Program-made: the position numbers and the translations under genes
Part shown: positions 29,531-38,817 of the stretch, one piece after another
Numbering within the stretch: the stretch's first letter is position 1
Layout: each line of letters starts with the position of its first letter
NCBI RefSeq assembly: GCF_001884735.1
Contig: NZ_MJAP01000019.1
Location: 1 to 64,000, forward strand
Direction: 5' to 3'
Origin: Natronohydrobacter thiooxidans
GTDB lineage: Bacteria; Pseudomonadota; Alphaproteobacteria; Rhodobacterales; Rhodobacteraceae
DNA: 64,000 nt
Notes under the pieces: model-generated
Told to the model about the DNA's origin: nothing
Databases searched by the model: none
The model's input: only the letters and a program-made list of their open reading frames with translations

Positions 29531-30403
29531 ATGGGCGATACGACAGACGGATCTAGAGCAGCGCAGCGCGCGCTGGAGGATCCAAGAGAGAGTGAAACGC
29601 GTGGCCTGTTTGGCCGGTTGTTTGATGCCCTGACCCCCGATGACGAGGACGCCCGCGAAAAGGCGGATGCGCTGGGACAGACCCTGCCGGGCCTGCCCAA
29701 TCTGCAGCGTCTGCGTGTGGCGGATGTGGCGATTCCCAAAGCCGAGATCATCGCAGTGGAACAGGGCGCATCGCTGAGCGATATCGTCGCGAGTTTCCGC
29801 GAATCCGGCTATTCGCGTATTCCGGTCTATGAGGATACGCTCGACAAGCCGCTGGGCCTGCTGCTGCTGAAAGACCTTGCCCTGCGCTACGGGTTCAACG
29901 GCCATCACGAGATTGATCTGCGCGCCTTGTTGCGCCCGATCCTCTATGTGCCACCCTCGATGCCGCTCTCGGTGCTGTTGCGCAAGATGCAGGCGGAGCG
30001 GACGCATTTTGCGCTGGTGATCGACGAATATGGCGGCGTGGACGGGCTGGTGACGATCGAGGATCTGCTGGAGCAGGTCGTGGGCGAGATCGAGGATGAG
30101 CACGACACGGATGAAGACGCGATGATCATGCAGGAAAGCGCGGCCAGTCTGCTGGTGGATGCCCGCGCGGCACTGGATGAGCTGGAGGAAGAGCTGGGCT
30201 TTGCCCTGACCGGCGAGGATGACGAAGAAGAGATCGACACGCTGGGCGGGCTTCTGTTCCTGCTGGCGGGGCGCGTGCCGGTGCGGGGCGAGGTGATCGC
30301 GCATCCCTCGGGGGTCGAGTTCGAGGTGATCGAGGCCGATCTGCGCCGCATCAAGCGTTTGCGCGTGCATCTGCCACAGGCGCTGCGCGACGCGGCGCAG
30401 TGA
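29531..30403 (+). CDS. hemolysin-family protein with CBS pair and CorC/HlyC domain
   Basis: A 290-residue cytoplasmic protein. A CBS pair covers about residues 55-190 (RVADVAIPKAEIIAV, SGYSRIPVYEDTLDKPLG, HFALVIDEYGGVDGLVTIEDLLEQVVGEI split over the two repeats), and the C-terminal 80 residues form the CorC_HlyC (transporter-associated) domain. No transmembrane DUF21 domain is present, as in CorC/YbeX. In this operon position it is the YbeX homologue, linked with ribosome or magnesium homeostasis. GAAAGGA lies before the ATG. Confidence 0.88.
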   Translation: MGDTTDGSRAAQRALEDPRESETRGLFGRLFDALTPDDEDAREKADALGQTLPGLPNLQRLRVADVAIPKAEIIAVEQGASLSDIVASFRESGYSRIPVYEDTLDKPLGLLLLKDLALRYGFNGHHEIDLRALLRPILYVPPSMPLSVLLRKMQAERTHFALVIDEYGGVDGLVTIEDLLEQVVGEIEDEHDTDEDAMIMQESAASLLVDARAALDELEEELGFALTGEDDEEEIDTLGGLLFLLAGRVPVRGEVIAHPSGVEFEVIEADLRRIKRLRVHLPQALRDAAQ

Positions 30404-30416
30404 GGGGTTTTCCGGT

Positions 30417-31922
30417 TTGACACGCTGGGCCAGAGCACGGCCACGGCTGCAACTGGCGGTGGGCTATGGCGCGCTTGGCGCGCTGGCGGTGGCCGGGCAG
30501 GCGCCGCTGGGCTGGTGGCCGGTCTCGATACTGGCGCTGGCGGTGCTGTTTCATGCGCTGCCGCTGGCGCGGGGCTGGCGGGCGCTGTCGGGCCGGATGT
30601 GGCTGGCGGGGACAGGCTATTTCGGCGCGGCGCTGTTCTGGATCGTCGAGCCGTTTTTCATTGAACCCGAAGTGCATGGCTGGATGGCCCCTTTCGCGCT
30701 GGTGGCGATGGCGGGCGGCATGGCGCTGTTCTGGGCCGGTGCGGGGGCTTTGGCGGGGCTCGCACAGGGCCGGGCGCGGCTGGTTGTGCTGGGCGCAGGG
30801 CTGGTCGTGCTGGAACTGCTGCGCGGCTGGGTCTTCACGGGGTTTCCCTGGGCGATGCTGGGGCATGGGGTGATCGGCACGCCCCTGATGCACCTGGCGG
30901 CGATCACAGGCGCGGGCGGGTTGTCGCTGCTGATCGTCGGCGCGGCGGTGCTGCCGGTGCTGGGCAGGGGCTGGATTGCGCGGGGTTTCGGGGCCGCTTC
31001 TGCGCTCGCGCTGCTAGCGCTGATCTGGCTCTGGGGGGCGGGGCAGACGGCGCTGCCGCCGGATCGCGCGGGGGTGATCCGGCTCGCGCAACCCAATGCG
31101 CCGCAGGATGAGAAATGGCTGCAGGGCAATATGTATCTGTTCTTCAGCCGCTTGCTGGATCAGACCGCCGCCCCGGCTGTTCCTGCGCCTGATCTGGTGC
31201 TCTGGCCGGAAACCTCGGTCCCGTTCCTGCTGGAATATCCGGGCGACGCGCTGGAGATGATGGCCGATGCGGCCGCCCTGCACGGGCCGGGCACAGGGAT
31301 CGGTTTTGGCGTGCAGCGGGTCGAGGGGGAGCGGTATTTCAACTCGCTGGCGGTGCTGACCACCGATGCCGCGATCACCCATATCTATGACAAACATCAT
31401 CTGGTCCCCTTTGGTGAATATATCCCGTTTTCGGAATGGCTGATGGGCACGCCGCTCGGCGGCCTCGCCGGTCAGGCTTTGATGGGCTACAGCCCCGGCC
31501 CCGGCCCTGAACTGCTGGATCTGGGGCCCTTGGGCGTGGCGCTGCCGCTGATCTGCTACGAGTCGATCTTTCCCCGCCATTTGCGGACGGAAACCCGGCC
31601 TGACTGGATTTTGCAGGTTACGAATGATGCGTGGTTCGGCGAAGTGACCGGGCCGTTTCAGCATCTGGCGCAGGCGCGGCTGCGCGCGGTCGAGCAGGGG
31701 CTGCCGGTGCTGCGGGTCGCCAATACCGGCGTGTCGGCCTTTATCGACGCGCGGGGCGGGATCGCGGCAGAGTTGGGGCTGGGGGTGACCGGGTTCATCG
31801 ATGGCCCCCTGCCCGGTGCGCTGCCGCACACATTCTACAGCCGTCACGGCGATTGGCCGGTCTGGCTGGCGCTGGCGCTGCTGATGGCAGGCGCTTGCGC
31901 GGGCCGGGTTATCCGGCGCTGA
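30417..31922 (+). CDS. lnt: apolipoprotein N-acyltransferase
   Basis: Integral inner-membrane enzyme that adds the third acyl chain to bacterial lipoproteins. In the 501-residue chain, about six or more N-terminal membrane segments precede a periplasmic nitrilase domain with the Glu-Lys-Cys triad in LWPETSVPFL, DKHHLVPFGEY and LICYESIF (Cys about 381). The C-terminus ends in one more membrane segment. It starts with TTG at 30417, preceded by GAGGGG. Its last 14 bp overlap the end of the convergent deoA gene. Confidence 0.94.
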   Translation: MTRWARARPRLQLAVGYGALGALAVAGQAPLGWWPVSILALAVLFHALPLARGWRALSGRMWLAGTGYFGAALFWIVEPFFIEPEVHGWMAPFALVAMAGGMALFWAGAGALAGLAQGRARLVVLGAGLVVLELLRGWVFTGFPWAMLGHGVIGTPLMHLAAITGAGGLSLLIVGAAVLPVLGRGWIARGFGAASALALLALIWLWGAGQTALPPDRAGVIRLAQPNAPQDEKWLQGNMYLFFSRLLDQTAAPAVPAPDLVLWPETSVPFLLEYPGDALEMMADAAALHGPGTGIGFGVQRVEGERYFNSLAVLTTDAAITHIYDKHHLVPFGEYIPFSEWLMGTPLGGLAGQALMGYSPGPGPELLDLGPLGVALPLICYESIFPRHLRTETRPDWILQVTNDAWFGEVTGPFQHLAQARLRAVEQGLPVLRVANTGVSAFIDARGGIAAELGLGVTGFIDGPLPGALPHTFYSRHGDWPVWLALALLMAGACAGRVIRR

Positions 31923-33216
31923 TCCGGTCGAGGATCAGAGGGCGGTCCGGGGCCGCGTCGCCGATCTGACAGGTGGCGAGGAAGGCCGCGGTCGCGCGCT
32001 CGGCCTGTGCCTCATCTGCGGCATGCACGAAGGCGAGCGGGTCGCCTTGGTTGACGGACGCGCCCTCGGGGGCGATCTGCGCGAAGCCCACGCGCGGGTC
32101 GATCCGGTCGCTGGGTTGCCTGCGCCCGCCGCCCATCTCGATCACGGCAAGCCCGATTTCGCGGGTGGTGTAGCCTGTGACAATCCCTGCACGCGGCGCG
32201 GGGATGGGGCGGATGACCGGGGCTTGGGGAAGATGGGTTTGCGCCTGTTCGATGAAATCCGCTGGCCCGCCCAAGGCGGCGACCATCTGGCCGAAGCGTT
32301 CCGCCGCGCGGCCCGAATGGAACGCCTCTTCCATCATCGCGCGGCCCTGATCCGTGTCGGGGGCAAGCCCGGCGATCACCAGCGCCTCTGCCCCCAAGGC
32401 GCAGGTCACATCCCACAGGCGCGGGAAGCGGCGCGCGCCGGTCAGGAAATCAACGGCATCCAGCACCTCGATGGCATTGCCCGCACTGGGCGCAAGCGGG
32501 GCGTTCATATCGGTGATCAGCGCCACAGTGCGACAGCCCGCACCATTCGCGACCTCGACCAGCGCGCGCGCCAACCCTTCCGCCTCGGTCCGCGTGGCCA
32601 TGAAGGCGCCATTGCCGCATTTGACGTCCAGCACCAGCCCTTCCAGCCCGGAGGCGAGTTTCTTGGACAGGATCGAGGCGGTGATCAGATCCATCGATTC
32701 CACCGTCCCTGTCACATCGCGCACCGCATAGAAGCGCTTGTCGGCGGGCGCGAGGCTGCCGGTCTGGCCGATGATCGCGCAGCCGATCCTGCGCGTGACA
32801 TCTTGCAGGGTCGCACCATCGGGGGCGGTGTTATAGCCGGGGATCGCGTCGAGCTTGTCGAGCGTGCCGCCGGTATGGCCCAGACCCCGGCCAGAGATCA
32901 TCGGCACCACCGCCCCGCAGGCGGCGAGCGCAGGCGCGAGCATCAGCGAGACGTTATCGCCAATGCCGCCGGTCGAGTGCTTGTCGATCACCGGGCCACG
33001 GTCCCAGTCCAGCACCTCGCCCGAATCGCGCATGGATGTGGTCAGGGCGACGCGCTCGGGCAGGGACATGCCCTTGAGCAGCACGGCCATGGCGAAAGCG
33101 CCAAGCTGTGCATCACCCAGATCGCCGGTGGTGATGCCGGAGACCAATGCGCGGATCTCCGGTGCGGTCAGCGTTCCGCCATCGCGTTTGCGGCGGATGA
33201 GTTCCTGATAGAGCAT
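31909..33216 (-). CDS. deoA: thymidine phosphorylase
   Basis: Reversible phosphorolysis of thymidine to thymine and deoxyribose-1-phosphate in pyrimidine salvage. The 435-residue chain shows the phosphate-binding and family signature DKHSTGGIGDNVSLMLAP, SGRGLGHTGGTLDKLDAIPG, and VKCGNGAFMAT. The ATG at 33216 (MLYQELIRRKRDGG) is the family start; a longer upstream reading frame exists but is unsupported. No other deo genes are adjacent. Confidence 0.95.
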   Translation of the reverse strand: MLYQELIRRKRDGGTLTAPEIRALVSGITTGDLGDAQLGAFAMAVLLKGMSLPERVALTTSMRDSGEVLDWDRGPVIDKHSTGGIGDNVSLMLAPALAACGAVVPMISGRGLGHTGGTLDKLDAIPGYNTAPDGATLQDVTRRIGCAIIGQTGSLAPADKRFYAVRDVTGTVESMDLITASILSKKLASGLEGLVLDVKCGNGAFMATRTEAEGLARALVEVANGAGCRTVALITDMNAPLAPSAGNAIEVLDAVDFLTGARRFPRLWDVTCALGAEALVIAGLAPDTDQGRAMMEEAFHSGRAAERFGQMVAALGGPADFIEQAQTHLPQAPVIRPIPAPRAGIVTGYTTREIGLAVIEMGGGRRQPSDRIDPRVGFAQIAPEGASVNQGDPLAFVHAADEAQAERATAAFLATCQIGDAAPDRPLILDRISAG

Positions 33217-33296
33217 GTTGCGGCCTCCGGGTCTTTGGCATGAGCCTTGCCTTTTGTGCGGGCAAAGGCAAGGTTCGGATGCAAGGGGGAGTGACG

Positions 33297-33701
33297 ATGA
33301 TCGACGCGCGCGTGGCCGCAAGTTTCGGCAAGCAGAGCATGATGGCAAGCCTTGGCGCGGAACTCATGGCGGCGGGGGATGGGCGCTGCGTGATCCGCGC
33401 GCCGCGACTGGCGCAATTCGGCCAGCAGCATGGCGCGGCGCATGCGGCGGTGGCCTTTGCGCTGGGCGATTCGGCGGCGGGCTATGCGGCCCTGACCCGG
33501 ATGCCCGAGGGGCAGGAGGTGATGACCGCCGAAATGAAGATCAACCTGCTTGCGCCCGCGATGGGCGAGGCGTTCGAGGCCGTGGGCGAAGTGGTCCGCG
33601 CGGGGCGCAGGCTGACCGTGGTGCGCGCCGAGGTCTTTGCGCTGAGTGGCGGGACACGCAAATCCGTCGCGCTGTTGCAGGGCACGATGATCGGGGTCTG
33701 A
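33297..33701 (+). CDS. PaaI-family hotdog-fold thioesterase
   Basis: A 134-residue single hotdog domain. FGQQHGAAHAAVAFALGDSAAG corresponds to the PaaI region with the usual G-x-x-H(G)-G active-site helix, followed by MTAEMKINLLAPA and the strand VVRAGRRLTVVRAEV. Likely hydrolyses acyl-CoA thioesters; substrate unknown. The ATG at 33297 was chosen because GGGGGAG lies 7 nt upstream. It stands alone, divergent from deoA. Confidence 0.82.
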   Translation: MIDARVAASFGKQSMMASLGAELMAAGDGRCVIRAPRLAQFGQQHGAAHAAVAFALGDSAAGYAALTRMPEGQEVMTAEMKINLLAPAMGEAFEAVGEVVRAGRRLTVVRAEVFALSGGTRKSVALLQGTMIGV

Positions 33702-33768
33702 GGGCGGGGCTGGACAGGGGCGTTGCGCGGGTATAGTGCACAAGTTCACTACTCTCACGAGCCGGACC

Positions 33769-34671
33769 ATGCCCAAGCAACCGACATTCGGAAACTGGAT
33801 CGGCCTGATCGCGCTCGGGCTGATCTGGGGCGCGTCCTTTCTGGGGGTGGCGGTGGCGCTGGAAGGGGTCTCGCCGGTCTGGATCGCCACGGCGCGGATC
33901 GTCATCGGGGCGCTTACCCTGAGCGTGATCGCATGGGCGATGGGGGTGCGGCTGACGCTCTCGCGGCCCGTGCTGGCCTTCGCGGCGGGGATGGCGCTTC
34001 TGTCCAATGCCCTGCCCTTCTACATGCTCAGTTGGTCGCAGCAGCATGTCACCTCGGGCTTTGCGGGCATCACCATGGCGGCGATTCCGCTCTTCGTGCT
34101 GGGTCTGGCGCATGTTTTTGTGCCGGGAGAAGGGCTGACGCGGCCCAAGGCGCTGGGCTTTGCCCTGGGGCTCCTCGGCGTCGCGGTCCTGATCGGTCCG
34201 GGGGTGCTGGCGCGCAGCGGGTCGGAGTTTGAGACGCTGGCGCGATTCGGCTGTCTGGCGGCGGCGCTGTGCTATGCGCTGGGCAGTATTGTCACACGCC
34301 GCTGCCCGGAAGTGCATCCGGTGGCCTTTGGCATGATGGCGCTCTGGATCGCGGGCGCGGTCATGATACCTGTCGCACTGCTGAGCGACGGCGTGCCGAC
34401 CCTGCCCGAATTGCGCCCGCTGCTGGCGGTGCTCTATCTGGGGCTGTTGCCCACGGGCTACGCGACGTTTCTGCTGGTCGGCATTATTCGTTCGGCAGGG
34501 CCAAGTTTCCTGTCACAGGTGAATTACCATGTGCCGGTCTGGTCGGTCCTGCTGGGGGCGGTGGTTCTGGGCGAGGAGGTACCGGGCCGCTTCGTGCTGG
34601 CGCTGGCGATCATCCTTGCGGGGCTGATGCTGGCGCGGCGCAAGGGGCTGCGCGCGGAACCTGCGGTCTGA
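33769..34671 (+). CDS. EamA/DMT-family transporter
   Basis: A 300-residue, ten-segment membrane protein with two EamA repeats: IGLIALGLIWGASFLGVAVA at the start, and VPVWSVLLGAVVLGEEVPGR with the typical E-x-x-P near the end. It is unrelated in detail to the EamA protein at 9134. Metabolite exporter of unknown substrate. Start uncertain between the ATG at 33769 (MPKQPTFG) and an in-frame GTG at 33736. It is followed by two extragenic repeats and converges on purD. Confidence 0.85.
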   Translation: MPKQPTFGNWIGLIALGLIWGASFLGVAVALEGVSPVWIATARIVIGALTLSVIAWAMGVRLTLSRPVLAFAAGMALLSNALPFYMLSWSQQHVTSGFAGITMAAIPLFVLGLAHVFVPGEGLTRPKALGFALGLLGVAVLIGPGVLARSGSEFETLARFGCLAAALCYALGSIVTRRCPEVHPVAFGMMALWIAGAVMIPVALLSDGVPTLPELRPLLAVLYLGLLPTGYATFLLVGIIRSAGPSFLSQVNYHVPVWSVLLGAVVLGEEVPGRFVLALAIILAGLMLARRKGLRAEPAV

Positions 34672-34743
34672 GCGGCTTTCGCCCGCGCCCGGCCATGGGC
34701 TGATGCGTTCGCCGCGACAGGCTGTTCCATCCGCCACGCCTGA

Positions 34744-34785
34744 CATTTTCTTGCCCCAAATACTCAAAGCGGGCGGGCGCCCCCC
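34744..34785 (+). repeat. extragenic repeat copy between EamA gene and purD
   Basis: CATTTTCTTGCCCCAAATACTC followed by a GC-rich stretch GGGCGGGCGCCCCCC. It is immediately followed by the second class of palindrome at 34791, so two repeat families sit side by side in this 145-bp gap. Confidence 0.65.
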
Positions 34786-34790
34786 TTGCC

Positions 34791-34820
34791 GTAGGGTGCG
34801 TGCTGCAGCACGCACCTTAC
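34791..34820. repeat. 30-bp palindromic repeat (copy 2), overlapping the purD stop
   Basis: GTAGGGTGCGTGCT joined to AGCACGCACCTTAC, the same element as at 8036-8065 with only two differences. Its last bases overlap the purD stop codon (34817-34819 on the minus strand). Confidence 0.75.
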
Positions 34821-36082
34821 ATCAGCGCGCGCCAGCCGATATCGCGGCGGCAGAACCCTTCCGGCCAGTCGATCTGATCGACCATCTGATAGGCGCGCGC
34901 CTGTGCCTCTGTCAGGCTCGCCCCCCGCGCCGTGACATTCAGCACGCGCCCGCCACTCGCCAGAATGCGGCCCGCTTCTGCCTTAGTGCCCGCGTGAAAG
35001 ACCATATGCGCGCTGTCCTCGGGGCAGGTTTCCAGCCCTTTGATCTCGCTGCCCTTGGCATAGTCGCCCGGATAGCCCTGCGCCGCCATCACCACGGTCA
35101 TGGCATGGTCATCCGCCCAGTTCACCGCGACCCGATCCAGCCGCCCTTCGGCGCAGGCCAGCATCAGATCCAGCGTCTGCGCGCCCAGCCGCATCATCAG
35201 CACCTGACATTCCGGATCGCCAAAGCGGACATTATATTCCACCAGTCGCGGCTGGCCGTCCCGGATCATCAGCCCGGCATAGAGCACGCCCTGATAGGGC
35301 ATTCCGCGCCGCGCCATCTCGGCCATTGTCGGCCGCACGATCTGATCCAGCGCGATCTGCGCGATGGCATCGGTCAGCACAGGTGCGGGCGAATAGGCCC
35401 CCATGCCGCCGGTATTCGGGCCGGTATCGCCATCGCCCACGCGCTTGTGGTCCTGCGCCGTACCGATGGGCAGGCAGGTCTCGCCGTCGACCAGCACGAA
35501 AAAGGACGCTTCTTCGCCCTCCATGAATTCCTCGATCACCACTTCGGCCCCGGCAGCACCGAATTCGCCGCCGAACATGGTGTCGATGGCCGCAAGCGCC
35601 TCGGCCTCGGTCATGGCCACGATCACGCCCTTGCCTGCGGCCAGACCATCCGCCTTGACCACAATCGGCGCGCCTTGCGCACGGATATAGGCGCGGGCGG
35701 CTTCTGCATCGGTGAAATGAGCGTAGCCTGCGGTCGGGGCATCGACGGCGGCACAGATTTCCTTGGTAAAGGCTTTCGACGCCTCCAGCCGCGCCGCCGC
35801 CGCCGAGGGGCCGAAGCAGGAAATTCCGAGATCGCGCAGCCGGTCCGCGACACCTGCGGCCAGGGGGGCTTCCGGGCCGATCACCACGAAATCAATGGCA
35901 TTCTCCTCGCAGAACCGCGCCACGGCCCCGCCATTGCAGATATCGAACGCGGCGCATTCCGCGATTGCGGCCATGCCCGCATTTCCGGGCGCGCAGATCA
36001 GCCGGTCGCATTTGGGGTTCTGCAGAATCGCCCAGGCCAGCGCATGTTCGCGCCCGCCGCTGCCCAGCACCAGAATATTCAT
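34817..36082 (-). CDS. purD: phosphoribosylamine-glycine ligase
   Basis: ATP-dependent synthesis of glycinamide ribonucleotide, step 2 of purine synthesis. The 421-residue chain has MNILVLGSGGREHALAW, the ATP-grasp lysines in VVKADGLAAGKGVIVA, TAQDHKRVGDGDTGPNTGGMGAYSP and the metal site LVEYNVRFGDPECQ. The start is ATG at 36082, with another ATG at 36085 directly before it and GAGAGGG upstream. The reading frame stays open far upstream, antisense to xseA; that part is not coding. It is divergent from xseA. Confidence 0.95.
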   Translation of the reverse strand: MNILVLGSGGREHALAWAILQNPKCDRLICAPGNAGMAAIAECAAFDICNGGAVARFCEENAIDFVVIGPEAPLAAGVADRLRDLGISCFGPSAAAARLEASKAFTKEICAAVDAPTAGYAHFTDAEAARAYIRAQGAPIVVKADGLAAGKGVIVAMTEAEALAAIDTMFGGEFGAAGAEVVIEEFMEGEEASFFVLVDGETCLPIGTAQDHKRVGDGDTGPNTGGMGAYSPAPVLTDAIAQIALDQIVRPTMAEMARRGMPYQGVLYAGLMIRDGQPRLVEYNVRFGDPECQVLMMRLGAQTLDLMLACAEGRLDRVAVNWADDHAMTVVMAAQGYPGDYAKGSEIKGLETCPEDSAHMVFHAGTKAEAGRILASGGRVLNVTARGASLTEAQARAYQMVDQIDWPEGFCRRDIGWRALM

Positions 36083-36136
36083 CATCCGCCCTCTCTTGGC
36101 CTTCTTGCCCGCGCGTTCTAGGGTGCGCGCGCGCCC

Positions 36137-37567
36137 ATGACAAGCCGGAGCACTGCCTTGGACCTGATCGACGAGCCCGCCAGCAACACGCCCGAATTTT
36201 CGGTCTCGGAGATCTCGGGCGCGGTGAAACGCGTGCTGGAAGGCGAGTTTGGCCGTGTGCGGGTGCGCGGCGAGGTCGGGCGCGTGGTGTTGGCGCGCAC
36301 GGGTCATATGTATTTCGACCTGAAGGATGACCGCGCAGTGATCGCCTCGGTCAGCTGGAAAGGTCAGGTCGCGAAAATGGCGGTCAGGCCCGAAGAGGGG
36401 ATGGAGGTCATCGCCACGGGCCGCCTGACCACATTCGCGCCGCAGTCGAAATACCAGTTGCAGGTCGAGAGCGTGGAGCCTGCGGGCGCGGGCGCGCTGA
36501 TGGCGATGCTGGAGCGGCGCAAGGCGGCACTCGCCGCCGAAGGGCTGTTCGCGGCAGAGCGCAAGCGCCCGCTGCCCTATCTGCCGCGCGTGATCGGGGT
36601 CGTGACCTCGCCGCAAGGCGCGGTGATCCGCGATATCCTGCACCGCCTTCAGGACCGGTTCGGGGTGCATGTGCTGCTCTGGCCGGTGGCGGTGCAGGGG
36701 CAGTCCTGCGCGGCGGAGGTGGCGCGCGCCATAGCGGGTTTCAATGCTTTGCCTGCAGGCGGTGCGATCCCCCGGCCCGATGTGCTGATCGTCGCGCGCG
36801 GCGGCGGGTCGATCGAGGATCTCTGGGGGTTCAATGAGGAAATCGTGGTGCGGGCAGCGGCGGCCAGCGTGATCCCGCTGATTTCCGCTGTGGGGCATGA
36901 GACGGATACCACGCTGATCGATTTCGCCTCTGACCGGCGCGCGCCCACCCCCACGGCGGCGGCGGAAATCGCGGTGCCGGTCCATGCCGATCTGATGGCC
37001 CATGTCACGACGCTTGACGCGCGCCTGACCCGTGCTGCGGCGGTTTCGGTCAGCCAGCGCCGCCAGCGCCTGTCGGATCTCTCGCGCGCCCTGCCGCGCG
37101 CCGAGAGCCTGCTCGCGCCTGCGATGCAGCGGCTGGACCAATGGGCCGAACGCTTCCCCGGCAGTCTGCGTGCGCTGCTGGTGGCGAAGCGGCAGGATTT
37201 GCGCTCGACCGCTGCGGGGCTGCGCCCCGCGACCATCACCAGCGAAATCGCCAAGGCCCGCGAACGCCTGAGCGAGCGCGGCACACGCGCCGCGCGGGCC
37301 ATGGCCAGCCAGATCGACCGCCACCAGACGCGGCTTGCGGCGCTGGAGCGGCTGCGCCAGTCGCTGGGCTATCCGGCAACATTGGCGCGCGGCTATGCGG
37401 TGGTGCGGGATGGCGAGGGCACGCCCCTGACCAGCGCGAAATCCGCAGGCGCGGCACCGGCTCTGAGTATCGAATTTGCCGATGGCGAGATCCGCGCAGT
37501 GCCGCAAAAGTCACCCAGGCCCGCGAAACCAAAGCCGCAAAAACCCGATCAGGGCAGCCTGTTCTGA
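36137..37567 (+). CDS. xseA: exodeoxyribonuclease VII large subunit
   Basis: Catalytic subunit of the single-strand-specific ExoVII. The 476-residue chain has an N-terminal OB fold (EISGAVKRVLEGEFGRVRVRGEV, GHMYFDLKDDRAVI), the catalytic-domain signatures IGVVTSPQGAVIRDIL and VARGGGSIEDLWGFN, AVGHETDTTLIDFASD, then an Arg/Ala-rich coiled coil (about residues 290-400). The small subunit gene xseB is not in the window. The ATG at 36137 is 54 bp from the divergent purD start. Confidence 0.94.
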   Translation: MTSRSTALDLIDEPASNTPEFSVSEISGAVKRVLEGEFGRVRVRGEVGRVVLARTGHMYFDLKDDRAVIASVSWKGQVAKMAVRPEEGMEVIATGRLTTFAPQSKYQLQVESVEPAGAGALMAMLERRKAALAAEGLFAAERKRPLPYLPRVIGVVTSPQGAVIRDILHRLQDRFGVHVLLWPVAVQGQSCAAEVARAIAGFNALPAGGAIPRPDVLIVARGGGSIEDLWGFNEEIVVRAAAASVIPLISAVGHETDTTLIDFASDRRAPTPTAAAEIAVPVHADLMAHVTTLDARLTRAAAVSVSQRRQRLSDLSRALPRAESLLAPAMQRLDQWAERFPGSLRALLVAKRQDLRSTAAGLRPATITSEIAKARERLSERGTRAARAMASQIDRHQTRLAALERLRQSLGYPATLARGYAVVRDGEGTPLTSAKSAGAAPALSIEFADGEIRAVPQKSPRPAKPKPQKPDQGSLF

Positions 37568-37576
37568 CCTCTACCT

Positions 37577-37625
37577 CATTTTCTTGCGGCAAATACTCCG
37601 GGGTCCGGGGCAGCGCCCCGGCGCT
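37577..37625 (+). repeat. extragenic repeat copy with hairpin between xseA and aminotransferase
   Basis: CATTTTCTTGCGGCAAATACTC, then the hairpin CCGGGGC-AGC-GCCCCGG. It lies 9 bp after the xseA stop, between convergent genes, where it could help end transcription. Confidence 0.65.
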
Positions 37626-37630
37626 CTCGT

Positions 37631-38809
37631 CTATCGCGTCACGCTGGCAATCGCGCGCGCGCAGGCCGCGATGTTGCGCGCCGACAGCCCCGCCATATTC
37701 GCCCGCCCATCATCCAGCACATAAACCCCATGCTCGGCGCGCAGGCGCTGCACCTCGTCATGCGAGAGCGGCAGCAGCGAGAACATGCCCTGTTCGGCCG
37801 CGACCCCGGCGAAGCGGTCCGATCCGGTCTCGGCGCGCAGGGCCTCGGCCAGCGCGCGGCGATTGGCCTGCACACGCGCGCGCATCGCGTCCAGCTCGGT
37901 CAGCCATTGGTGACGCAGCGCCACATCGCCCAGGATCGTGCTGACCACCCGCGCGCCGTGATCGGGCGGGAAGGCGAAATTCTGGCGGTTGAGCCCGGCC
38001 AGAACCGCCGCCAGCGTGTCGCGCTGCGCCGCGCTGACAATCGCCATCGCGATCCCCACCCGCTCGCGATAGAGGCCGAAATTCTTCGAGCAACTCGCGG
38101 CGACCAGCACTTCGGGCAGGCGCGCGGCCAGATGGCGCAGCCCGCCTGCATCGGCGTCAAGCCCCGCGCCAAAACCCTGATAGGCCATATCGACGAAAGG
38201 CACCGCGCCGCGCCGTGCGAGAAGCGCGCCAAGCTCGGCCCAGTCCTGCGGGGCCAGATCCACGCCGCTCGGGTTGTGGCAGCAGCCATGCAACAGCACC
38301 ACATCGCCCGCCGCCGCCTGTTCGAGATCGGCAAACAGCCCCGGCTGGTCCAGCCCGCCCTCGGGCGCCAGATAGCGATAGGGCCGTGCCTGCAGCCCCG
38401 CCGCCGTGATCAGCGGCAGATGGTTGGGCCAGGTCTGGGCGCTGACCCAGATCACACTCTCGGGCCGGGTCTTGCGGATCAGCTCGCAAATCTGGCGCAC
38501 CGCCGCAGAGCCGCCCGGAGTGCCGACCGCGGCCACCCGCGCAGAGGGCGCCGCGCCGCCCAGAAGCAGGGTTTCCATCGCTTGCAGGAAACCTGCATCG
38601 CCCGCCAGCGAGAGGTAGCTCTTGCTGTCCTGCTCGGCCAGGATCCGCGCCTCGGCGGCCTTGACGGCGGCCATGACCGGAGTACGCCCCTCCTCATCGC
38701 GGTAGACACCCACACCGAGGTCGATCTTCCCGGCGCGGGTATCTGCGGCAAAAGCCTGCATCAATGCGATGATCGCGTCGGGTTTCGGCGCGGTGAGGGT
38801 CTCGAACAT
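37631..38809 (-). CDS. aspartate/aromatic amino acid aminotransferase (class Ia)
   Basis: PLP enzyme of the AspC/TyrB branch (392 residues). It shows the N-terminal DLGVGVYRDEEGRTPVM, GTPGGSAAVRQ, HGCCHNPSGVD for cofactor contacts, and the Schiff-base lysine in SCSKNFGLYRERVG. It moves amino groups between aspartate or aromatic amino acids and 2-oxoglutarate. It is the last gene of a likely operon: sulfurtransferase (39375), GNAT (38818), aminotransferase, with gaps of -4 and 8 bp. Together with the 3-mercaptopyruvate-type sulfurtransferase it could deaminate cysteine or a related sulfur amino acid; this link is inference. Confidence 0.9.
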   Translation of the reverse strand: MFETLTAPKPDAIIALMQAFAADTRAGKIDLGVGVYRDEEGRTPVMAAVKAAEARILAEQDSKSYLSLAGDAGFLQAMETLLLGGAAPSARVAAVGTPGGSAAVRQICELIRKTRPESVIWVSAQTWPNHLPLITAAGLQARPYRYLAPEGGLDQPGLFADLEQAAAGDVVLLHGCCHNPSGVDLAPQDWAELGALLARRGAVPFVDMAYQGFGAGLDADAGGLRHLAARLPEVLVAASCSKNFGLYRERVGIAMAIVSAAQRDTLAAVLAGLNRQNFAFPPDHGARVVSTILGDVALRHQWLTELDAMRARVQANRRALAEALRAETGSDRFAGVAAEQGMFSLLPLSHDEVQRLRAEHGVYVLDDGRANMAGLSARNIAACARAIASVTR

Positions 38810-38817
38810 CTGCGGGA

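Noticed and set aside
36083-37507. Upstream extension of purD on the minus strand
   Set aside because: Runs antisense to xseA and lacks ATP-grasp or other domains; purD starts at 36082 with its family N-terminus.
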